Below are positions 17,823-25,880 of a stretch of 64,000 bases of DNA, piece after piece. Source of the stretch: Mucilaginibacter pankratovii (lineage in GTDB: Bacteria; Bacteroidota; Bacteroidia; Sphingobacteriales; Sphingobacteriaceae); assembly GCF_014773265.1 (NCBI RefSeq), contig NZ_JACWMY010000020.1, positions 1 through 64,000 of the forward strand. The letters run 5' to 3'. Numbering within the stretch: position 1 is the stretch's first letter; the number at the start of each line of letters is the position of its first letter. The notes under the pieces were generated by a model. That model ran no database searches. It was not told where the DNA came from and saw only the letters and a list, made by a program, of their open reading frames with translations. The position numbers were made by a program, and so were the translations under genes.

Positions 17823-19451
17823 ATGAAGGCGCAAAACAAAATTTATCGTACCAATTTTTCGCTGATAACGGCTTTTTTGGTACTGATAACGGTAACGCTC
17901 ATCATCGCCATATTTGTATCGTACAAGCTTACTTCCAAATACGTAGAGAATGAGTTTGCCTCCAAAAAGATTGAGGTGCTGGAGCAAACCATCAGGCCCT
18001 ACAACGACTTTTTTTTTACCAAGATCCCCGAAATTACCTCCTACCAGGGTTTTTTAGATTCGGCATCGGCAGCAAATTACTCGGCAACAGTTTTTAGCGC
18101 TTACCCCTTTGTGCGCAAGGTGCTTTTTTATGATATCCAGATAGGTAACCCCGGCGAAAATAACCACGACGGTATAACGGTAAAGGCTATTTTTCGCTAT
18201 AAACCCAAAAACAACGGCATTGCCGGTGTAAAGGATATGAGCAGCGCCAACGACGATGATTTTAAGCAGATGGCGCTTAAGCTAAATACTTTTATCAGCG
18301 TGGCCGATACCTCGCGGCTGCCCACGCAGGACGAGATCTTTAAAACCTTTTATAATGTTAACCCCGATAAAATAAGTTACCTCAACATTCCCCGAAGGGA
18401 GGATATCCGCATATACCGTGCCCTGCTGCGCAACAAGCGAAGCGATGGCTTTGGCAAGCAAAATATGATGACCTTCTCGCTCGACCCTCATTTTTTGGAG
18501 GTGGATAATACCCACAAAGAGCTGTACCAGGAGGTAACCATACAGCCCGTGGTGTACGACCCGCTGGATGTGGCCAAAGAAAAAGTGATCACCGAAGCGG
18601 CGCTGCCGGGAGCTTTCTCCAACTTTAAGCTGTACTTCAGCTCGGAGCGGGCGCATGTGAATAAGGAGATAGACCGACGGTATTTACCCATAGGGGCCAT
18701 CCTGATGCTGATCTATTTTTTCCTGGTACTTATCAGTTACCTTATCTATCGTAATTTAAACGTGAATTTAAAAGTGTTTAAGTTGCAATACGATTTCATC
18801 AACAACTTTACCCACGAGTTTAAAACCCCGGTAAGCGTTATAAAAATTGCAGGCTCCAACTTGCGCGGCGATGCCGAACTGAGCGAACGCCAGCGTAAGC
18901 ACTATGGTAAGATACTGGATGAAGAGGCTGATAAGCTGAACGAGCTGATGAACAAGCTGCTATCCTTTACCCAACTGGAGAACCGCTCTATCAACGTAAA
19001 GCGGGAAGAGATAAAGCTGCCCGATTTTGTAAAGGGCTACATTGATACCTTTAAAATTAAATACCCGGATTTTAAGCTGGAGCAACAGGTAGAAGTTGCC
19101 AAATTCAACAGCGACCCGGTGCTGCTGGGCAGCGTATTTCAGAATTTGATGGAGAATGCCTATAAGTACTCACATCCCGGAAAAAAGGAATTATTCATCA
19201 GTATAAAACAGGAGAAGCGTAATATTGTATTCTCTTTTGCCGATAAGGGAATTGGGATGGAAAAAAACGAGCAGGGCGACGTGTTTAAGAAGTTTTACCG
19301 GATTGAGAACCAGTACAACCAAAACGGCAGCGTGGGCTTAGGTTTGGCCTTTTGCAAAGAACTGGTAAACTTTATGGGCGGTACCATTGCGCTGAACAGT
19401 AAGATAAATGAAGGTTCGACGTTTATTGTTACATTGCCGATGGAAAATTAG
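17823..19451 (+). CDS. Membrane sensor histidine kinase
   Basis: A 542-aa kinase. The first membrane helix is about residues 13-34, a periplasmic sensor region of about 250 residues follows without a recognised domain, and the second helix is about residues 287-308. The HisKA domain has FINNFTHEFKTPVSV with phospho-acceptor His331. The ATPase domain has the N-box NLMENAYKYSHP, the G1 box FADKGIGME and the G2 box SVGLGLAFCKELV. There is no HAMP domain. It starts 5 nt after the S9-like gene and is followed by an OmpR-type regulator gene, so the three form an apparent sensory operon. Confidence 0.93.
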   Translation: MKAQNKIYRTNFSLITAFLVLITVTLIIAIFVSYKLTSKYVENEFASKKIEVLEQTIRPYNDFFFTKIPEITSYQGFLDSASAANYSATVFSAYPFVRKVLFYDIQIGNPGENNHDGITVKAIFRYKPKNNGIAGVKDMSSANDDDFKQMALKLNTFISVADTSRLPTQDEIFKTFYNVNPDKISYLNIPRREDIRIYRALLRNKRSDGFGKQNMMTFSLDPHFLEVDNTHKELYQEVTIQPVVYDPLDVAKEKVITEAALPGAFSNFKLYFSSERAHVNKEIDRRYLPIGAILMLIYFFLVLISYLIYRNLNVNLKVFKLQYDFINNFTHEFKTPVSVIKIAGSNLRGDAELSERQRKHYGKILDEEADKLNELMNKLLSFTQLENRSINVKREEIKLPDFVKGYIDTFKIKYPDFKLEQQVEVAKFNSDPVLLGSVFQNLMENAYKYSHPGKKELFISIKQEKRNIVFSFADKGIGMEKNEQGDVFKKFYRIENQYNQNGSVGLGLAFCKELVNFMGGTIALNSKINEGSTFIVTLPMEN

Positions 19452-19457
19452 CGCGGC

Positions 19458-19564
19458 GGCGGTGGGGACACCGCCTCTCAGGGATAAAAAAAGTTGACAA
19501 AGTAGGCGGTGGGACACCGTCTACAGGAAAATAATCCCCCGGTGGCGGTGTCCTCACCGCCACC
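19458..19564. repeat. Three consecutive GGCGGTG hairpins between kinase and regulator genes
   Basis: Three short palindromes lie in a row: 19458-19475 (GGCGGTG, loop GGGA, CACCGCC), 19505-19521 (GGCGGTG, loop GGA, CACCGTC, one G-T pair) and 19541-19564 (a perfect 10-bp stem, loop TCCT). They fill the intercistronic gap. They look like members of a dispersed short-palindrome family and could set mRNA stability or the dose of regulator relative to kinase. Confidence 0.85.
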
Positions 19565-19596
19565 TATAAAAGACAGGTACTTTTTACGATATAAAA

Positions 19597-20283
19597 ATGA
19601 ACAAGGAAATTAAAATAGCGCTGGTAGAAGACGACGAAAACCTGAGGTTTTTGGTGGCCGAGCGCCTGCAAAGCGAAGGGTATAAAGTTTTAGAATCTGC
19701 CAACGGTATAGAGGCCGAAAGTATGATATTGCTGGAGCAGCCTGATATTGTGTTGCTGGATTGGATGCTGCCCGGCAAACAAGGCTCGGAAGTATGCGCC
19801 AACCTGCGCGAAAAGGGCTTTGATAAACTGGTAATTATGATGACCGCCAAGGCACAGGATATTGATAAGATAGGGGCCTATAATTTTGGCGTATCTGATT
19901 ACATCACCAAGCCATTTAATATGGATGTGCTTGTGGCGATGATAGACAGCAAAATAAAATTCTCGCTGAACAACGAGAAAACCGAATCGCACAAATTCGG
20001 TAATATGGAGCATCTTCCCAATACCCACCTGCTCATCCGCGATGGCCGTAAAACCGAGCTGACCATTTTAGAGAACCGGATTTTACTTTACTTTTTGAAG
20101 AACAAAAACAAAGTAATAAACCGCGAAGAGCTGATGATGGAGGTTTGGGGCTACAACGCCGATGTAAACACCCGCACGCTGGATATGCACATCGTTCGCC
20201 TCCGTAAAAAGATAGAGAACAACCCCGATTCGCCAACCTACCTGCAAACGGTTAGGGGGATAGGGTATAAGTTTGTTTATTAG
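19597..20283 (+). CDS. OmpR-family response regulator
   Basis: A 228-aa regulator. The receiver domain has the acidic pocket E11-D12-D13, phospho-acceptor Asp55 (LLDWMLPG), Thr83 and Lys105 (TKPF). The C-terminal winged helix (about residues 130-228) has the typical EELMMEVWGYN and RTLDMHIVRLRKKIE segments and ends GIGYKFVY. It is the evident partner of the upstream kinase. Its stop overlaps the 3' end of a convergent PIN-domain gene by 4 nt. Confidence 0.95.
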   Translation: MNKEIKIALVEDDENLRFLVAERLQSEGYKVLESANGIEAESMILLEQPDIVLLDWMLPGKQGSEVCANLREKGFDKLVIMMTAKAQDIDKIGAYNFGVSDYITKPFNMDVLVAMIDSKIKFSLNNEKTESHKFGNMEHLPNTHLLIRDGRKTELTILENRILLYFLKNKNKVINREELMMEVWGYNADVNTRTLDMHIVRLRKKIENNPDSPTYLQTVRGIGYKFVY

Positions 20284-20684
20284 GGATTAGAAACCATTTG
20301 CCGGAATTTGGCTAAGGTGATAACCTCGGTGCTCTTATGCTTCATAACATCTAACAGTAGTTTATCGCCTGTTACCAGGTAGTCGGCTTTCGATGCGTCG
20401 CATAAAGCGAAGAGATAATTATCTTTTTGATCACTAACTATCGATTCGATCTCTGAAAGCTCGAAATTTAAAGTGAATGTGAAATAGATTTGGAAGAGTT
20501 GCTCTATATCTAACCTATTAAAATATTTTTTGAATTTTTTACGTTGAGAAACCTCTGAAATTTCATTAAAAAGTTCGGTGCAACCAGCCGTATTTATCTG
20601 GTGTTTTTTAAGGGAGTAGAGTAACGATAACTTTCTGCTTATTGCAAGTGTCATCCAAATATTGCAGTCTAAAACAACAATCAT
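20280..20684 (-). CDS. PIN-domain RNase toxin (COG1569-like)
   Basis: A 134-aa protein with the acidic PIN-domain residues in order: Asp6 (VVLDCNIW), Glu41, Asp88 (DQKDN) and Asp107 (TGDKLLLD). It matches the COG1569 group of putative toxin PIN proteins, which are metal-dependent RNases. Its start overlaps the stop of the small upstream gene by 4 nt, the classic arrangement of a type II toxin-antitoxin pair. Activity is inferred from the residues only. Confidence 0.85.
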   Translation of the reverse strand: MIVVLDCNIWMTLAISRKLSLLYSLKKHQINTAGCTELFNEISEVSQRKKFKKYFNRLDIEQLFQIYFTFTLNFELSEIESIVSDQKDNYLFALCDASKADYLVTGDKLLLDVMKHKSTEVITLAKFRQMVSNP

Positions 20685-20887
20685 CGCGATTTTTCAGCTC
20701 TCATAAGGCGAATTTCCTCGACTATTTCATCCATAGAAGGGACCTCACCCGGCACATTTCTGCTGTCAAACTCGTTTACTAATCTTTGAGCTTCCGTTTC
20801 CACAATCACCCCCAACTCCTTCAGTAAGGATTTAACCAATTTGGATTTCTTTTCAGGAACTTGTATCGTTAATCTTTCCATACTCAA
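20681..20887 (-). CDS. Antitoxin of the PIN-domain pair
   Basis: A 68-aa protein with a beta-type start (ERLTIQVPEKKSKLVKSLL) and a charged helical C-terminus (MDEIVEEIRLMRAEK). It overlaps the PIN gene by 4 nt and precedes it, as antitoxins usually do. Size, gene order and charge support an antitoxin. The DNA-binding fold is not certain, but a ribbon-helix-helix-like start is plausible. Confidence 0.75.
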   Translation of the reverse strand: MSMERLTIQVPEKKSKLVKSLLKELGVIVETEAQRLVNEFDSRNVPGEVPSMDEIVEEIRLMRAEKSR

Positions 20888-20906
20888 ATATAACGAAAAC
20901 TAAATC

Positions 20907-21524
20907 TTATTTCTTATACATTCTCGTCCCCACAAAATCCTTAAAAAACGATTTTGCTTTTATAAGCGAATAACCCAGTCGTTCAAATTCCTTACCCACA
21001 TCCGGCAGGCGCCATGATTCCACCCTGCATAGCATTTTAAAAAACAGCAGCATACTTTTCAGCAATGCAAACTGCCACCATTTGCCGGTTAACTGGAAAT
21101 CGGTATTCAGCCACAAGCCGCCGGGTTTTAACATTTGATGGATGTGCCGGAGGGTTGCCGGTAAATCCTCCTGTTTATAATTATCAAAAAGGAAGGGCGT
21201 AATGATGACGTCGAAATGCTCAGGATACTCAACATCTTCTATCGCTTTATTAATAAAGTCTACTTGGTTCGCACCCGGATCTCTTTTGCGCGATAAGGCC
21301 ATCATTTTGGCAGAGATCTCTACGTAAACAATGTTTAACCCGGTTGGATGCACTTTCGCTATTTCTTCCAGGATCCAGCCCGTGCCTCCGCCTATAATTA
21401 AAACCGCAGCACCAGCGGGTATTTGCGGTAAAAAGTAAGCTTGCGCATTAACCAGCGCCCCGCTAAATACGGCGCGCGACAAGCCATCATAAAAAGACGC
21501 GGAGTTATCGTAATTGCTTGCCAT
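20907..21524 (-). CDS. Class I SAM-dependent methyltransferase
   Basis: A 205-aa cytoplasmic protein. Motif I is AVLIIGGGTGWILEEI near residues 40-55, the acidic end of strand 2 is NIVYVEISAKMM, and later come FDVIITPFLFDN and LKPGGLWLNTDF, all typical of the methyltransferase_11/25 class. The acceptor substrate is unknown. It lies just upstream of the toxin-antitoxin pair on the same strand and is divergent from the CocE-like gene. Confidence 0.88.
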   Translation of the reverse strand: MASNYDNSASFYDGLSRAVFSGALVNAQAYFLPQIPAGAAVLIIGGGTGWILEEIAKVHPTGLNIVYVEISAKMMALSRKRDPGANQVDFINKAIEDVEYPEHFDVIITPFLFDNYKQEDLPATLRHIHQMLKPGGLWLNTDFQLTGKWWQFALLKSMLLFFKMLCRVESWRLPDVGKEFERLGYSLIKAKSFFKDFVGTRMYKK

Positions 21525-21579
21525 TGATGTTTTTCTGAAGCGTATTTGTTATATTTAGCTAAATCTAAAATCAAACCCT

Positions 21580-23415
21580 ATGAAGGCATTATATCTTAAA
21601 CCTGTGCTGCTCGTGTTGGTTTTATTGGGCACGTATAATGTGTTTGCCCAGGCCCCCGCAGATGATAAATATAACCGTAAAGAAGTGATGATAACCATGC
21701 GCGATGGCATTAAGTTGTTCACGGTGATCTATACCCCAAAGGACCAGCACGAAAAACTGCCCTTTCTGATCACCCGCACACCCTATGGCGTTGCCAAAAG
21801 CCGCAGCCCGGAGCGCGGTTCTTATGTTAGAGACCTGGCCGAAGATGGTTATATATTTGTAGCACAGGATATTCGCGGCCGTTACAGATCTGAAGGTGCT
21901 TTTGAGATGCAGCGCTTCAGTCGCGATAAAAGCAAACCCAACAGTATCGACGAAAGTAGTGATACTTATGATACGGTAGACTGGCTGCTAAAGAACATTG
22001 CTGATAACAACGGCAAGGCCGGTATGTACGGCATCTCGTACGATGGCTGGACCGCCCTCATTGGGGCCACAGACCCACACCCGGCCATGAAGGCGGTATC
22101 TGAGCAGGCCACACCATCAGATATGTTCCTGGGCGATGATTTCCATCATAACGGTGCATTCCGTTTAAGCTATGGTTTCGAGTATGCCTTTATGGAGGAA
22201 GCCTCTAAAACCGATACCCTTTACCAGTTTGGTACCTATGATACATACGACTGGTATTTAAAACTTGGTCCGCTTTCCAATGTCAACAAAAAGTATTTTC
22301 ACAACAAACTGCCCAGCTGGAACGACTTTACCAAACACCCCAATTACGATAGCTTTTGGCAAAAGCAGGCGATGAAATTTCGTTTGGATCATCCGCGAAT
22401 TGCCATACAACACGTAGCCGGCTGGTGGGATCAGGAAGATTTTTACGGTCCGCAGAAAGCTTACGAAGTGCTGGAGAAGCAGGACAAGAACAATCAGAAT
22501 TACATTGTAATTGGCCCCTGGAATCACGGCGGATGGGCCGGCGGCAACGGCGATAAACTGGGTAATATTAAATTCGGCACCAATACCGGAGTTACCTTTC
22601 GCAAGGATGTACAGGCGCGCTGGTTTGCTTACTACCTGAAAGATAAGGGTGATGGCAAATTTGCCGAAGCCATTACCTTCCAAACCGGCAGCAACGAGTG
22701 GAAGAACTATAGCAAATGGCCGCCCGCCGAATCGAAGATCAAAAATATCTACTTCCATAGCAACGGCAAATTATCGTTTACGCCGCCAACCGCTGCCGAG
22801 AAGGAAGCCGACAGTTACGTATCCGACCCGGCCAAACCCGTGCCTTATCGCCCGCGTCCTATCGAAGAAACCTATGGCCCCGGTTCCCGGTGGTTTACCT
22901 GGCTTACCGAGGATCAGCGCTTTGTAGATAACCGCCCCGATGTATTGAGCTGGCAAACCGATACTTTAACCAGCGATGTAACCATCACAGGTAATATTGC
23001 TGCAAAACTATATGCCTCAACAACAGGCAGCGATGCCGACTGGGTAGTGAAACTGATAGATGTTTACCCGGCGGAATATAAACAGGAATTAAAAATGTCG
23101 GGTTATGAATTTATGATAGCAAATGATGTGTTCCGCGGCCGTTTCCGCAAAAGTTTTGAAAAGCCCGAGCCGATAACACCCGGTAAAGTGGAACTATACA
23201 CCATCGACCTGCACGGCAGCAACCATGTGTTTAAGAAGGGGCACAGGATAATGGTGCAGGTACAAAGCACCTGGTTCCCCATCATCGACCGTAACCCGCA
23301 GAAATACGTGCCCAATATTTTTGAAGCAAAGGAAAGCGATTACACCCCGGCCACACACAAGGTTTACCATTCGGTGAAGTTTGCATCGGCGGTAGCCTTG
23401 CCGGTGGTGGAGTAG
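21580..23415 (+). CDS. CocE/NonD family hydrolase (X-Pro dipeptidyl-peptidase S15-like), exported
   Basis: A 611-aa protein with a signal peptide (LVLVLLGTYNVFAQ). The alpha/beta hydrolase domain has its nucleophile in MYGISYDGW (Ser153), an Asp in GWWDQEDFYGP and a His in PWNHGGWAGG. The C-terminal third is the jelly-roll domain of X-Pro dipeptidyl-peptidases (VTITGNIAAKLYASTTGSDADW). Family members cleave acyl or X-Pro peptide bonds, and similar Bacteroidota proteins are annotated as glutaryl-7-ACA acylase-like. The substrate is uncertain. It probably acts in the periplasm. Confidence 0.92.
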   Translation: MKALYLKPVLLVLVLLGTYNVFAQAPADDKYNRKEVMITMRDGIKLFTVIYTPKDQHEKLPFLITRTPYGVAKSRSPERGSYVRDLAEDGYIFVAQDIRGRYRSEGAFEMQRFSRDKSKPNSIDESSDTYDTVDWLLKNIADNNGKAGMYGISYDGWTALIGATDPHPAMKAVSEQATPSDMFLGDDFHHNGAFRLSYGFEYAFMEEASKTDTLYQFGTYDTYDWYLKLGPLSNVNKKYFHNKLPSWNDFTKHPNYDSFWQKQAMKFRLDHPRIAIQHVAGWWDQEDFYGPQKAYEVLEKQDKNNQNYIVIGPWNHGGWAGGNGDKLGNIKFGTNTGVTFRKDVQARWFAYYLKDKGDGKFAEAITFQTGSNEWKNYSKWPPAESKIKNIYFHSNGKLSFTPPTAAEKEADSYVSDPAKPVPYRPRPIEETYGPGSRWFTWLTEDQRFVDNRPDVLSWQTDTLTSDVTITGNIAAKLYASTTGSDADWVVKLIDVYPAEYKQELKMSGYEFMIANDVFRGRFRKSFEKPEPITPGKVELYTIDLHGSNHVFKKGHRIMVQVQSTWFPIIDRNPQKYVPNIFEAKESDYTPATHKVYHSVKFASAVALPVVE

Positions 23416-23446
23416 GGGAAGTTTCACTACAACACCTCAACACGTT

Positions 23447-23636
23447 GTCATTTCGAACGAGCGATAGCGAGGAGAACTATCTCTTGAACGCAGTGAAAAA
23501 ATCTTATACGCGGTGCAATTCGATCATGCAAGGCGGTAGTGCATAACCACATGCGAAGCGGTTATAGTGTGCCGCAGAAGATTTTTTCACTGCGTTCAAG
23601 AGATAGTTCTCGTCGCTGCGCTTCCCTCGAAATGAC
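23447..23636. repeat. Long near-perfect inverted repeat between convergent genes
   Basis: The left arm 23447-23505 (GTCATTTCGAACGAGCGAT ... ATCTT) is almost the reverse complement of the right arm 23578-23636 (AAGATTTTTTCACTGCG ... AATGAC). The arms are about 59 bp, around a 72-nt centre. It ends the CocE-like gene and the convergent UbiA-like gene and could serve as a bidirectional terminator. GTCATTTCGA/TCGAAATGAC ends are typical of dispersed Bacteroidota intergenic palindromes. Confidence 0.85.
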
Positions 23637-23646
23637 AATAGGTTTT

Positions 23647-24531
23647 TTAACCCGGAAAAATCAAATTAAACACCACCAGCACCACATACTGCAACACCAG
23701 CACGCCATCTAAATAAAAGAAATAATAATACTCATTCTTTTCCCATTTAGAGCGGAAGATGAGCCAGCCCATGAGTACGGCGGTTAGCGTGAGCGCGAAG
23801 AAATCTAAATTAAACCCGTTATTGCGGAAAAGGAACAATAGCACCACGTATCCGACAAGCAGCACCTGGCAAAACAGGTAGGCGTTTTTTTCGCCCCAGG
23901 CAACGGGGATGGTTTTTAAGCCGGACTGGCGGTCCTGGAACAGGTCGCGGATATCAAAGGGCACAGTTAGGGCTCCAATCAGTAAAAATCGCTTGGCTAT
24001 CAGTATCATAGTATCGCGCATGGATACATCCGCCAGGTGTAGGTTCTCGGCCTCTAAGATCGGTAGTAAAACGCAGCTCAGCGTCCATACCAACGTAATG
24101 AGGATAGGCTTTAAGCCCGGGATATTACGCAAACCAAACTTATGCTCGCCGATGGTAAATAGCGGTATACTATAGCAAAAGGAGAGTATCGACAAGAACA
24201 CCAGCAAGATCCTGGATTCCATCGATAACAAAAAGAACAGAGGTATCAGCGATAGCAGCGACACGATGGTGAAGGTAACCATCAGCCGGTAATGCGAAAA
24301 GAACCAGCGCACGCGCCTGTAAGGCGAAGTCTCCGGCTTATCCGGTTTGGAGAGCAGGATACAAAAGTTGTAGATGCCCAATGTGGAAGTGAACAGCAAA
24401 CCCGTAACCGTTGTTACCGGTTTAGAACCGATGAGATGAAAAGTTACCAGTGCCTGTGCAACCGCGCAAAGCGACATGAACAGGTTACTGAACAGGAAAA
24501 AATCAAATGCAGAGCGGGCTAACTTTTTCAT
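23647..24531 (-). CDS. UbiA-like prenyltransferase family membrane protein
   Basis: A 294-aa protein with about eight membrane helices. Near residue 200 is FDIRDLFQDRQSGLKTIP, which matches the second Asp-rich motif of UbiA enzymes (DxxDxxxDxxxGxxTLP). The first motif, normally NDxxDxxxD, is not seen: the aligned stretch reads YNFCILLSKPDK. It may bind a prenyl diphosphate but have altered chemistry. I chose ATG 24531 (MKKLARSAFDFF). A longer frame to 24837 would run into the metallophosphoesterase gene and has an unlikely N-terminus. It lies 29 nt after that gene. Confidence 0.8.
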   Translation of the reverse strand: MKKLARSAFDFFLFSNLFMSLCAVAQALVTFHLIGSKPVTTVTGLLFTSTLGIYNFCILLSKPDKPETSPYRRVRWFFSHYRLMVTFTIVSLLSLIPLFFLLSMESRILLVFLSILSFCYSIPLFTIGEHKFGLRNIPGLKPILITLVWTLSCVLLPILEAENLHLADVSMRDTMILIAKRFLLIGALTVPFDIRDLFQDRQSGLKTIPVAWGEKNAYLFCQVLLVGYVVLLFLFRNNGFNLDFFALTLTAVLMGWLIFRSKWEKNEYYYFFYLDGVLVLQYVVLVVFNLIFPG

Positions 24532-24560
24532 TGGCACCGGTATGGTTTGGCCTGCGGATG

Positions 24561-25853
24561 TTAGGCTTTTAAAGATGGATCTGCCGCGGCTTTTAATGTA
24601 AAAATAGTGATCTCCGGCAATATTCCAATTCTGCCGGGGTAGGCTAAAAAGCCGTAGCCAACATTCACATAAATTTGCTGGTGTTTTTCGCGGTAAAGCC
24701 CGGCCCATTCGGTGTAAACATATTCTATAGGGCTCCACTGGAAATCGGGCGTGCGCACGCCAAACTGCATGCCGTGCGTATGGCCGGAAAACATCACATC
24801 TATCTGCGGATATTCGGGCAATACCTGTGCCCGCCAATGCGATGGGTCGTGCGAGAGCAGGAGTTTCACAGGCAGGTCATCCGTGTTTTGGATGGCTTTA
24901 TCCATGCGGCCATATTTGGGGAAACGGCTCATTTCGCCCCAGTTGCCAATACCCAATATACCAATTTCTTCGTTGCCAACTTTTATGCGGCGGTTTACGT
25001 CTATCAGCAGGTCCCAACCGAGTTCTTTGTGGGCAACTACCATATCGGCAAGGTTTTTTGCTTTATCGGCAGGAGAAGGCCAGTGGCCATAATCGCCATA
25101 ATCATGATTCCCTAATATAGAATAAACACCCAGCGGTGCACGTACTTTATCAAATACATCCATATAATATTTCACTTCGGGCGTTTGGCCGTTTACCAGA
25201 TCGCCGGTAAAAAATATTACATCGGTTTTTTGTTTCATCAGCATTTCTATGCCGGCCCTCATCTGCCATTTGCTGTGAAAACTGCCCGAGTGGATATCCG
25301 AGATCTGCCCTATCCGCATCCCATCAAAGGCCTTTGGCAGGTTGGGCAGGTAAAGGTTTACGTGTTCCAGCTGGTAATCGTACAGCCCCTTGCTCATGTT
25401 ATGCTTAATGGCGTAAAGCGGGATGGCACCGGCAAGCAAACCGGCCTTCATTAAAAACTCCGAGCGCGGGATAGAGCCAAACAAAGCGGTTTCTGCCTTT
25501 ACAGTTGTTGTTTCGGCGGCAGGCTCCGGCTTTTTGTTTTTACGGATGAGGTAGATGATAAACCTGCGGGCATCATCCACCAGGATAAACAGTACGTAAA
25601 AGATCTTGAAGATAAAAACGATGAAGAACAGGAACAGCAGGGCGCCGCGCACACCTACACCACCAAGCTTTACATAAATGCTGATGAACAGCGCCGCTAC
25701 TAAAAACAACGATGATGCCCAGTAAAAAAGCTTAAACCATTTTTTATGGATGAACTTTGTTTTCTTGAACGCAGTTTGCAGCCCCCGCAAAATATAGTAG
25801 TCGATGGCTAACAGAACGATGATGATGAGAAGAGTAATTAGCGGGCCCTGCAT
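24561..25853 (-). CDS. Membrane-anchored metallophosphoesterase
   Basis: A 430-aa protein. It has about three N-terminal membrane helices (residues 3-20, 43-61, 70-90), then a calcineurin-like phosphoesterase domain with all metal-binding blocks: IGQISDIHSG, FFTGDLVNG, ILGNHDYGDYG, LLSHDP and FSGHTHGMQ. It probably binds two metal ions and cleaves a phosphoester. Similar YaeI-type proteins are membrane-linked. The substrate is unknown. It lies 27 nt after the MoxR gene and 29 nt before the UbiA-like gene on the same strand, so all may be one transcript. Confidence 0.92.
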   Translation of the reverse strand: MQGPLITLLIIIVLLAIDYYILRGLQTAFKKTKFIHKKWFKLFYWASSLFLVAALFISIYVKLGGVGVRGALLFLFFIVFIFKIFYVLFILVDDARRFIIYLIRKNKKPEPAAETTTVKAETALFGSIPRSEFLMKAGLLAGAIPLYAIKHNMSKGLYDYQLEHVNLYLPNLPKAFDGMRIGQISDIHSGSFHSKWQMRAGIEMLMKQKTDVIFFTGDLVNGQTPEVKYYMDVFDKVRAPLGVYSILGNHDYGDYGHWPSPADKAKNLADMVVAHKELGWDLLIDVNRRIKVGNEEIGILGIGNWGEMSRFPKYGRMDKAIQNTDDLPVKLLLSHDPSHWRAQVLPEYPQIDVMFSGHTHGMQFGVRTPDFQWSPIEYVYTEWAGLYREKHQQIYVNVGYGFLAYPGRIGILPEITIFTLKAAADPSLKA

Positions 25854-25880
25854 TAATTTAAAGCTGGTGAATAAATTGCG

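Noticed and set aside
24532..24837. Longer N-terminus of the UbiA-like protein
   Set aside because: It overlaps the metallophosphoesterase gene and has an Arg/Cys-rich composition typical of a shadow frame.
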